Part shown: positions 25,110-37,100 of the stretch, piece after piece
Position numbering within the stretch: position 1 is the stretch's first letter
Layout of the letters: every line of letters begins with the position of its first letter
The notes under the pieces: model-generated
Databases searched by the model: none
What the model was told of the DNA's origin: nothing
The model's input: only the letters and a program-made list of their open reading frames with translations
Made by a program: the position numbers and the translations under genes
NCBI GenBank assembly: GCA_964448085.1
Contig: CAYUUX010000005.1
Location: forward strand, 1 to 43,374
Direction of reading: 5' to 3'
Source: CAIJMI01 sp964448085
GTDB lineage: Bacteria > Patescibacteriota > Microgenomatia > UBA10105 > UBA927
Length of the DNA: 43,374 nt

Positions 25110-28100
25110 CACAACACACACAACATACCAAACGAGCCTATCGTGGATTTATCCAGATTATCCCAATGGTTGTTCTGGCTGTTGTAGCCATAACAACATT
25201 TGTGATTTTAGGAAATGTTGAGCGTGAAGGACAAGATGTGCGAAGTCAGGCTGCAAGTGGGTCATGTAAGAGGATAAAGTCTACGGGTGTGTGTGGAGAT
25301 GCAGATTGTTCGGGTACAACATCAGCATCCTGTGATACGTCAGATGGGTGTTGTAAATGGGTAGTGGCAACAACAGCACCGACTTCTAAAACAACAGCAA
25401 CGAATACAACATGCAAACAGCCAGGGCAGTCATGTGGTACGAGCAGTGATTGTTGCAATAACAACACGTGCATTCGCGCTATTTGTGCTGGTGGGGTTAT
25501 TCCAACAAGCACACCAACCAAAACACCCACAAAAGCACCAACCAAAACACCCACAAAAGCACCGAGCGCAACACCATCCTGTATAAGTAATTTTACCTCG
25601 TCCTGTTCCAGTGACAGTAAATGTTGTTCAGGGTATTGTCATCCAACAGCCAACATTTGTATGTCAAAGCCAACAGCAACAAACACACCGACCAAAACAC
25701 CCACAAAAGCACCGAGCGCAACACCGTCCTGTATCAGTAATTTTACTTCCTCCTGTTCTTCTGATGGCAGGTGTTGTTCAGGGTATTGTCATCCAACAGC
25801 CAACATTTGTATGTCAAAGCCAACAGCAACAAACACACCTACCAAAACACCAACTAGAACACCCACAAAAGCACCAACCAAAACACCGACCAAAACACCC
25901 ACAAAAGCACCGACAGTTTGTTCATATGATTGGAGTACAAATACATGCAAAGGTACCTGTTCCAGCGGAACATGTATGTCAACGGCGCAGTATACATGCG
26001 CATGTAAAGCATCCTGCAAAACAAGTGGAGTAGCGTGTGGTCAAGGGAGTGAGTGTTGCTCGGGATACTGTACAAGAGGGATCTGTACCGGAGCTGCGTA
26101 TCCGACAAACACCCCCACCAAAACCCCAACAAAAACACCCACAAAAGCACCTTCTACAGCAGCATGTGCATCCGATGAGGATTCTTCCATGACCGTGTCC
26201 GAGTGTACTCGAAGGGGGAGAACATACAGGACGCTTGCTAACGGAACAGTCTGTTGTAAACGGCCAGCAACGTCGATATCTCCCTCAATAGCTCCATCAC
26301 CTTCCCCTGCGGAAAATACTGGCAAATCCTGCAATATTTTAAATGGTAAGATCTGCACGTCTCTTTTTTCCTGTTTGGAATGTACAGTCGGGGGCAAACC
26401 GGGGAAGTGTACTGGTCAAATTGGAAAAGCATATTGTGTACCGTTGACAGCATCCACGTCTTCGTCAACTCTTCGCTATGAGATACAGAATTTTGAATGC
26501 GTTTCCACACCTACCGCAACCATGAGCAAAGACCAATGTGATCTTGTGCTGAAAAACGGTTTTAAAACCAGTTTTCGAGGAGGTGGTGGTATTGGAGTGT
26601 GGATCATAAAGGATAAAAAATGTGAGGCAGTTGCTGATGGAAATGTCCCACCTGGATCTACCAAATACTCTACATCAGATGCCTGCGCAAAAGCAGTGGC
26701 AACCATGCTTCTTCCCGCAAGAGCCACGTGTTCTACAAATGAAGATGCCTCCATGACAATTTCTGAGTGTACACGGAGAGGGCGAACGTACAGAACGCTT
26801 TCGGACGGTACCATATGTTGTGTTCGACCAGCAAAAACCGATATAGAAAAAGAGGCGTCGGGAGCGGGAATACCGGTGCTTACGGATACAAACCTTCGCC
26901 CAACCTGTGACAAGACGGGTGTTGGCTGTCCAGTTAATTGGAAATGTAATGGCACTTGGGTTCCGAATACAGACAATACGGAACGGTATTGTACACAAAC
27001 AACAACCATCATTGATCAAAGCGCATATCAGACTTGTGTTCTTGGATGCAAATTACAACGGAATACCTATGAGAAAAATGAATGTATTGCGGAGTGCGGG
27101 TATAAAAAGGAATCAACCCCTGTAACTTCCAAAACGTCCCCCGGGACAACTCCTGGAAGCAAGGGGACATCACCGACCATTACTCCAATTCCGGTTCCAA
27201 CGCCCCCAAATTTAAAGGGAGGAACGTTGACATGCAGTGGTGGGTCAGGATCTCCTGCAGGATCCATCAGTTTTACCAACGGCTATATGTATGGATGCAA
27301 CGGTGCGACCGGATTATGGGTAAATTTAAGTGCGTATGGGTTAGCGCCGGCAGATCTGCCTGCAACCATGCGGCCCGCATGGCTTACTCCAGAGAGTTCG
27401 TATTGGGATACTTATGCACAGGCTGCGGCGCTGGCACCATCAACCATTAATCTTGACGGGAGTCTAAAAAATACTCCAGCGGATCCATGCGTTGTTAAGA
27501 AAATCGAAGGAGACATGGAATACACCTATACCTTTGCCAGTGGTGATGTTGCCATTGGTCCATATCACAGTGCGGATGATAAGGGGAATCGATGGCGCTG
27601 CGAAGCTGGATTATGGATTCGGACAGACATGCCCCTTACCAGAATTCCCGCATTTATCCAGCAGGATGAGGCATTGCTTGCAGCATATGCTAAGGAAGTA
27701 GAAGCATATGAAGCAAAAATTGCGAAAGGATTAGATCAATATGCTACTGGTCTTGAAGATTGTGCAACGGAAAAGAATGTAACGTCGTGCAGGGCTGCTG
27801 TTATCGCCAAATTGCAAACACAGCTTACCACGGAAGACATATTGGCAATTCAAAAGCAATACACACAAACGGTTGCTGTACAAAATACGTACTATCCCGC
27901 TTTAGAAAAGTATTATCTCTGTCTTGCCGACGGTAAAACGGACGTTCAGTGTGGTAATGAACGGAGAGCAGCAAACTTTGCGTACGGTACAACAGGCTTG
28001 GGTGCGGATTATTATGCTCAGGTGAATCAAAACTTTGCACCGAATCTCTACAATACGCTTTTTGAAGACTATTTTTCCTTTAAATCCCAAGCGGATTGGT

Positions 28101-31100
28101 GTACACAGGCAAAAGATTCTTTGTCCGCAGCAGACAAGACAACGTGCGACAAAAACGCACAGGATCTGGCAAATCTTGAAAAAAATAAACTCTTTCAATA
28201 TATCGATGATCAGTCGTTGCGTTCATATTGCGCACAAACGGAAAACAAATACCAGATGACGTGTTTGCAATGGAAAGACGTGATATTAGATCCTGCGCTT
28301 ACACAATTGTTGTCCCAAGGATTGGCAAGCGGGAGCTTTACAAGTTTTTCTCAAACGTACGAAACATTTTCCGATACAGCTTCCTTGTATACTCTCTCGG
28401 ACACGGAACTCGTTCAGAAATGTCGAGCGACTGGTATAGGAGCAACGTACGGATTTGGTGATTCCTCTCGTGAGAAAACAAAAACGTGTACTGCACAAGG
28501 AATTCGCAGTGTGCTGTTGGAAGATTCCAATCTTCCCCCTGTTTTGCAAGCGCAAATTCAGGCACAATACCTTTCAACGCTTAAGAATATCTATGAATAT
28601 GCGACCACAAGCGGGAATTTGGATTCCATTACCAATTTGTGTATGCGTTTTGCGGACGCGACAACCTGTAAAGACTATGCAAAAGCGGTTGCTATCATTA
28701 ACACAAATTACACGAGTGCATTTACCGCAAACGGGGTAAAAACAGAATTTGGGGACATCAAAAAAACACTCAATGATGCCAAGCTGTACGCTTATCTTCT
28801 TGATCCTACGCTTTGTGAAGGATCCACCGATGCGCTTTGCAAAACCGCCAGTAATCCCAAAGATGCCATCAAAAATCTCCCGGTGAATTATCAGAACGAA
28901 TGGTTGAAGCTACAAATTACCCAAGGGTCTTCAGAGGAAATCATGGCCTTGTGCAGGGAAAAAGCCAGTTTTATTACACTCTGTTTGACTGAAACAAGCG
29001 CCTTTAATGCATTGAAGAATCAACTTCCCGAGGATATGCGTGCGGGCGCTATTGAGGAACGGGCAGCATACAAGGATATGGTTGATACGTACACCATAGT
29101 TACTACGGGAACGCAGTCGACACTGAAAAGCTCGTGTGAAGAAACATATACAAATACAATTGATAGGAAAAAATACTGTACGGATCTGGAGGCATATAGA
29201 AACACGCTATTGGCAACGCTTCCTACGAATTTGATTGATCAAGCAAAAGACGTTTATGAAACATATAAGGGGGGATTGGCAAACATTGAAGATCAACTTG
29301 CCGTACAACCGTTAGATCGGTGTGAGGTTGGTGTGATTAAGCGCTGTCAAACAGGATATGTGTGTGAAAAAGGATTTTGTGTCCCCAGAAAAGGGACGGT
29401 TGTTCCCACACCACAACCATTAAATGAAGCAGAAAAAACAGCGCTTCTTGAGGATTTAACGAGTAAACAATTCCAATGTATGTCCATGCTTGGAGAAACA
29501 GCTACGTATGAACGCAGCACGGGATTCTGTATAAACTTTACCGGCACGAGTCCAATACCAGAAACCTATGATCTAACAGGAAGAACGGCACAAGTTCTTT
29601 TATCTTCCGGTGAAAGATCCTCCATGTGCGCGAGTAATGAAACCTACGATGCGGCAACGAATACGTGTCATATAAAAAATCCACTTAAACAAGTTATCCC
29701 TTCATGGTGGGAGAGAAATATTACACTTCCACAATTGGCTAACAAGGCTGCGCAATGCCAGGATTATGCAAATACAATCGCACGAGGAGGGGAAATTGCT
29801 GGAGCATATCCAAATCAAGCGTATGAAGAATGTAAAACTGCAGAAAAAATTGATTACAAGATTGTTTTGAACGGGCAAGCCACAACGCAAAAATTTTCCA
29901 TCGTACCGGATGCAACGAAGCCGTATGGAAGATATACGGATACCCTAGTAAATAATGCGCTTATTGTCATTCTTGAACACACGCCTAATGTGAATGCTGA
30001 TAAATACATATCAGCGGATATGGAAGTGGACATTGACGCATTGAAAAAGGACGGATTGTATACGTCCGTAAATACAAAAGCGCAAGCCCTTCTTGAAAAT
30101 CAGGTGAAAAATTGTTCTGGGTTTCGTTGTGGCAACATAGGCACGGCAAGTCCACAGGAAGCTGCAAATAATTTCAGTTACCTGCGTGAGGCATTTGGAA
30201 ATACCGCCGATCTTCAGTTGGACTACAACGCCACGACCCAATTAAATGACAAAGGGGAATTGGTAGATATTCATAAAGATAGCACGTTTTACCAATCTGA
30301 TGCAGAATTGACTGATTTAGCTCAAAGCGCTTTGAATCAAGACGGTGTGTTAGCACGACAAGGAGCGCTTCAACAATATAATTCATCATCATTGATGAAT
30401 GGTGCATCACAACTTACTTCGATGTTGCGACAATATAGCAAGAGTGTGACTGATACTTCCAATGCGCAATATCAATATAAGGCAGTATATGGAACTGGTC
30501 CAAACAGCATCAACAGTGCATTCCGTTTGACGGGTAATGCCATTGATTTTTCCAAACCATACTCCGAATGGGTACAGGAGAATGGTGCAAATGCCGCATT
30601 GTTTGATTTGGCAAAAGAGAGTGTTGTAGATTACAGCAAAAAAGTCGAAACGAACTGGTGGTATAGGAACGCAACACTTGTTCAAAATGGTGTCTCTATG
30701 GCAGCTGGATTTGCTACGGGTATTTTTATGGCCCCAACGGGTCCCGGAGCGGTTGCTGCAGCAGCGGGTATCCAAATTGCAACCGATGTTGCGACACAAG
30801 CCGTTGTTGATTTAACAACAGTCACTGTACAGGAACGATTTAAGGAAAAAGTCCAAGCAACAGCAGCAAGCGGGAATACAGTCATTACAGAGGATATTGC
30901 CAAGACGGTTGTTGATAACAGGCAAGCTGCAGCAACAAAAGAATGGACAACATATATCTTGCAAGATATTGCATTTAATGCGCTTGGAGAAGGATTTGGT
31001 GCAATTTTGACGAATAAAGCAACGCGGTCATTACTTGGAGATGCAGTAATGGCATCCAAAGGCATTGGGGTTACAGGGGAAGAAGCCATTACACGGCTTG

Positions 31101-34100
31101 CGGGTGGCAAAGTATCACGGATTTTGGGCGTAGCAACCGATGGGAGTATCCGTGAATTTACAACGGAAGCAAGCATTCGTGCAGCGGGTGACATCACCAA
31201 GTGGGTGCCCGTTGACACGGTATTAAAACAGGAGGCAGATGCCATGCTTGCTGCGGCAATGAAAAAAGCCAGTTTCCTGTCCGCTGCTTCACAAAAAAAG
31301 ACCGTTGCAGCGCTTGCCGAACAATTGCCAAAGGAATTTACGTCACTAAAACCCGTGCAAAACATCACGGATAAGTCGGCGTTTCAAATGTGGCAGGATG
31401 CAGCGGCGGCAAAGAAAGCGCTGAAGGCACCAGTGACAGATAGCGCAACCATTCCGCTTACATCAACTGTCGGCAAGGATCTCAGAACCTTGAAGACGGG
31501 GGATAAATTACTGCTTGATGGACAGCAAAGCGCTCTGGATTTGGCAACAATCAAACAGAATCAATTTACAAGAATTGTTGACAACAACGGGGTGATTCGA
31601 TTCTCTGGAACCGTTGAAGAGCTTAATGCTGCAATTGCCAAAAAAACCATTACCTTAGGTCAGGGTGATATGATTCAAGTTTCTGAAAGCGCGTTTCTTC
31701 AAAAATTGGGAGAGCAACTGCCGTTTGAGCAAATTGATGACTTGATGAAGGCTACCAATGGTCTTCGTGGAATTTCCTCTATCAGACCAGGAGCCACGTC
31801 TGTTTCGAAGTTGCCCAATACAATGGACGCACTTACATCAACACAGCTCAAAAACGGATCGCTTCTATACCAAACGGATGCACAGGGGAATGTTGTGTCA
31901 TCCCTGACCTTAAAAAATGGAGGACAGCTTCGATTGGTCGGTGCGAACAACACGATTATAGGGTCAGTTAATATTGGTACTGCAACTAAGGCAGACGAAG
32001 ATGCGTTTGTAGCACTTGTGAAATTTACCCAATCTTCCGGAGAAAAGGCAGGACTTGCGTGGGTGGATGGTCAGGCCGTCATACCAAAAGTACATAGCGG
32101 TACAGCCTATCCTATTATCGCGCTTGGCAAAGATACGGCTACCTACATCAGTACCGAAGGGATAGCAACTGTTGTTTCCCCGAAGTTTCTTTTACTTGCC
32201 GATGGAACAAAGAAAATTTTTACCACGTCTCCCAATGAGCTTTTCCAAAATTTGACAGCAAATGAGCAGCGCGCATTGCGTGGAACCATTTTGGATGTTG
32301 TTGAAAACGGGAAAGCGCGACCAGTAGTTATCGGAGCAAACGGTTCCATAACCGAGCTTTCCTGGTTTGCCCGATCGGTTGCCAAAAATACGAATGGGTT
32401 AGGTCTTGCTTCGGGGATCGATTCTTTTACGGGGAAATTTAGTCTGAACAAGTGGATCAACGACAGAGTGGTTGGGCAGGGAAGTATATGGAAAAATACC
32501 GTGTTCCGACCGCCGATCCGTGCCAATTCCATGGAGGAAGTGTTTGAAGAAACGGTTACGGGTACACACCGTGCGGAGTGGCGCATTGTCGGGGAAGACG
32601 GAAAACCGTTGGTTGAGGATTGGAATATTGGACCCGATGGAAATCCACGCACATATGCATGGCGTGTTGGATCAGACGCAGAGTCCCGTTTTATTCCCGC
32701 TGATATCCAATATATTCTTTCCCGTCCCAACACCCGTGTGGAGATGCAATTTTTAGATGATTCCGGGAATCCATTTGGCAGAGCAATTCGATTGGAAAAT
32801 CAAAACGGTTTGTGGACACAACAAGCGACATTGGGTGATCGGTTTGCCTACCTTGCTGATGCAGGGAATGTTGCACGGACAGCTGCTCGAACAGAAAAAG
32901 CATACGGTTCCCTTGTGTCAGCTGATGCGTCCATTCGTATCGATAGTGGAAAAACCGAGTTCTATATCAACAACACCCGTACGTTGCAAAAGCCAACAGA
33001 TGGTGGGTATGTCCGGATTTTTGACAAGGACGGAAACGTCGTATTTTTGCGTGCAGTGAATGCTGATACCGCAATTCCCGGAGCATATCTGCAAAAGGGG
33101 TATTTCATCCAGTTCTCTGATGCGAAACTGACCGGAAACGTGTCCGGTGTGGGGAAGACTGTCTCAACATTCAAACAATTGGCAACAGAGATTACGGGTG
33201 AGGTTCGTGTCAAACAACCTGCACTCAGAGCCATCGCAGAGCAGGTAACTGGGGGTGGTGTAGCCGGGAAGCAATTTGCGGCATTGGATACCTATATTGC
33301 AAGCATACAAAAAACAGAAAGCAAGGATATTTCAACGATTCTTGCGGATGTTGATACAACGAAACCAACGGTTATAAAAACCAATAGACGAGAAGTGGCA
33401 GTGCCTGATGGCAAGGGAGGCTATACGTCAACATTTGAATATGACGAACTCCCATACGATCCTGCCAATCCAGGAAGCATATTGGATGATTTGCATGGGA
33501 AATCCCAAATAGAAATTACCGACGTAAACGGGAACACGCGCATTTTTGTTTCCGAAGGAGGAGGGTCAAGCGCATTTAGAGAACGGGTGCTTCCCAGAAT
33601 CGATACGATAGGAGAAAAAACCTATCGTCTCGGATACCCGGATGGCGCCACAAAAGAATTAAAACTCGAAATTGATAGACTGAACAGCATTGTTGATCAA
33701 TTCGAATCGGCACAGGGATACCATATTTATAAAGAACAGTTAGAAACATTGGTGAGTCCGGAAAGCATAAAACAGCTGGGTGCCGGTGGCGGAAAAACAA
33801 CTGTGGTTGGGCCGCTTCTTGCTGCCTTGGAGAGTCGATCCGTCCATGCACTGTCCAGTTCGACTGATGCCACAGATTATGTGAGACAAATTGCGCGAAT
33901 GAAGAAATTCTATGACGGACAAGGCATAAAGACAGTATTTTATGATAATGAGTTCGGATTTTTGGAAATTAGCGAAACGTTTGTTAGAAACGACGCTCGT
34001 CGAATTCCTGTTGACGAAATGCAACGAATTGCCTCCAATGCCGTCAAAAACCCGGAAAAATCGGGCTTGATGATTATCACGGAATCTTCTGATAATGGAT

Positions 34101-37100
34101 GGGGCATTATCAAGGGAAGAGCAGGAGATGGAGAGCCAGCCGCAAAACTTCTATATGACTTGTTGTTGAAAAAAAGCAGCGGTGGAAAAGGGTATACGTT
34201 GGTTGTTGATGAAATCGGCGCTGTCATCGGGGGAAGATATTCTGTTGCCTTCGGTGATCAAGTTGCGGTGAAGGATCTTACCGATGGTACTCTTTTGATG
34301 GGACTTCGTGATGGACAACAACTTTTGGATATTAGTGGTCAAGTGCAGTCTTCAAAAACGCTTCAAGAGTTCAGAAGTGCACTCACAGAAGCGATCCAAA
34401 AGAAAAATTGCGTTGGCGGTGGGTGCGACATGTCAGAGGTTGTCGATGAATTCTTCTTTACGTATGAAAAAGACGGTGTGCGCTATATGCGCCCCATTCC
34501 TAAAGATCAAGCAATCGTTGCCAACTCCTATGCGGACCTTATTGACCAAGCACTTGCTTCGGCAGGTCCGGAAGATATTGCTCTAAAACGGGAGCTTCGT
34601 GAATTGGCAGGGCAGCTTCGAAGTCCCGGCAAAGTGCCGTTTGATGAACTGGAGCAACAGTTTGTAGCGACGCTTCGAAAAAGCGCGGATACCTTTGAAG
34701 GGGATCTGGAATTGAATAGGCAACTCTTGGCGGATCTTTCCTACAGGAAGCAGGATTTGGAGGCACGATGGTTTGTGCTCAACAAGGTTCCCGGCAATGA
34801 TTATGGACAGGAAGGCATGGAGGTGGTTCTTCGCCGGTTTGGTGGAACAACAGGAGAGCATTACAGTCAGGTTGCCCAACAGATTGCTTTACAAACGGAA
34901 GCGCCGGATTTGCTGAAAGCAGCGGGATTCCCCACATCCCAAGTGAAAGCTGCGGGGGAATTAACCGTGAGTCCAAAGTCCAATCAGATATCCAATATAG
35001 AAATCTATCGGGATGTTGTTGAAAAAGTGGTTGGGTACGATGCAACACCGGATACGGCAGCCAGACAGCTTGGTATCCTTGCCACATCTGCTTCAGAGCG
35101 GCCACCCGATCCGACATATTTGTTTGTTCAATCCAGGCAACAGAGTCTGATTTCCGGGTGGGCGAAACAGGAAAAAGAATTGGGAACAACCGCTACCCAC
35201 GCACATGCGGCCGTTATCATCGATGAAGGGGTGGCATACAAAAATAGCGTTGATAATCTTATTACCGAATTTGACAATACAAAGTATGTTGCCAGGACGA
35301 AATTTGTTACCGATCCCAACGGTGGCATCAGTACGGAATACTATATCGAGCGTATTGTCCGGTACCAAGACGGAGGGTTTGAGCGCGTCATGGAACCGGT
35401 TAGTTCGATGAAGGAATGGAATGAGCGAGTGCAAAAAATTCTGGAGGTTGATCCGCAAGATACTCTGATCATCTATGAAGGTCGTGCACGCGCTGTTGAT
35501 TTGGAAGTAACGGATTTGAACAAGAATATCCGATGGTCGGTAATTACAGACGACACACGGACCATGGAAGATATTACCCAAGCATTCAAGCGCAACAGAG
35601 TCCCTGCAAAAATACAGAAACTTGTTGGGGAAGGGTGGAGCGATGTGGATATTGCCAACGCCTCCCAATATACGCTTCTTGTCCGTTCCAACAACCCGAC
35701 GGTGTTGGCAAAAGATACAACAACGATTATCGATCATTTCAAAACCGTATTGGATGATTCGATTGGTCGTGCGTTGGTTGACAACCGGTTGACCAGCATT
35801 GCGGAAGCTCCGGCAAGATCGTTGGAACTTGCCAAACAACAACTTTTGAAAACCGCACAAAGTGCGGAGGAAAAAACGAAGATCTCTTCTTACTTTGATG
35901 CGCTCTTGGCTGATGCGGAGCGGGTGAAACAGCAACAGGTCAGTTCTTTCTCGCGACTTGCCCTTGAAGGGGATGATATCGGGTTGGAAGTCTATAAACG
36001 GGGTGCAGAGACCTACAAAAATCTCGAAAGTACCCTGGACAATTTGAAAAAAACCTTTTCCCTGTCTGATGCGGAAGTGACATCCCTTCGGCAGTCATTT
36101 GGTATCAACGAACCGTATTTGACGCAAGACGCGTTCATGGCTCTGTGGAGAGATCCAGTGAAAATCGAACCGAAAGCACCTATTGGACCATTGGAAGAAG
36201 TGAAATATTTTGCAACCACGACATCTCCCAGCACCATGCCGAAGGCAATGTTGGATGGGAAAACACCTGATAGCGTAAAGATGCCCAAAACGACTGTTGC
36301 AACAACACGCGCAACCGGTCATGTCTATCCAAAAACAGATGTTGAGAAAATCACTGCAGGCATCACTGCTGCAAAGGAAGTTCGGGTAAGCGGCACAATA
36401 TCCATAAGTCAGCAATACGAATTATTCTCAGCGTATCATTTGGTAACAGCGGGAAAAACCGCTCTGATACAGAAACGTGAGGCAACACTTCTGAAATACC
36501 AAGGGGTATTAGCAAAGATACAACAGTTGCGGCAGGAAGCCATTGATGCCTTGAATCGATTACCTACTACAGAGCTTGCGAAACGCTCTACGACTCCCCA
36601 AGTTGATGATTCAGTAATAACCATAGATGGAAATGAGGTAGTTATTACGCAACCTATGGATGTGTACTTGGTTACTGGATCCCGAGCGTCCCGTATTTCG
36701 CGTCCCACCAACACTCGTGCCACATATCTTTTGGTTCCTCAGGGTACGGTAGCATCAAGCGTAAAGGCTGCAGAAGCGAAAGCGGTTGCCGGTACACTTG
36801 AGGTGAAAGGGAATACTGTTGTTCGTACCGGTGCCGGTATCGTCCTTCCGGGCCTTGCAGAGTCTGATGAAGGAATCAAACTCGCAGAAGAAAATATAGC
36901 AGATGCCCAAAAAGCACTTGACGAAGCAAAGGCAGATGCAGGATTGATTGAGAAAAATATTACAACAGTAACACAGGGTGCAAAACAATTTGTTCGACAA
37001 TCGCTTACCACAATATTGGGAGTAACGCCAAGCGATGGTGTGGTTGATGAGATGGCAACATATCTTGCATCCGTTGCAACGGGAGACATTTCCAAGCAGC

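Noticed and set aside
25502..26155. CRISPR-like or microsatellite array
   Set aside because: The repeats are coding TPTKTP linkers in frame with cysteine modules, irregular in spacing, with no unique spacers.
30692..31500. Polymorphic-toxin (RHS/pre-toxin) region in the giant protein
   Set aside because: The Gly/Ala-rich hydrophobic stretch resembles such regions, but no YD repeats, no toxin domain and no immunity gene are visible.
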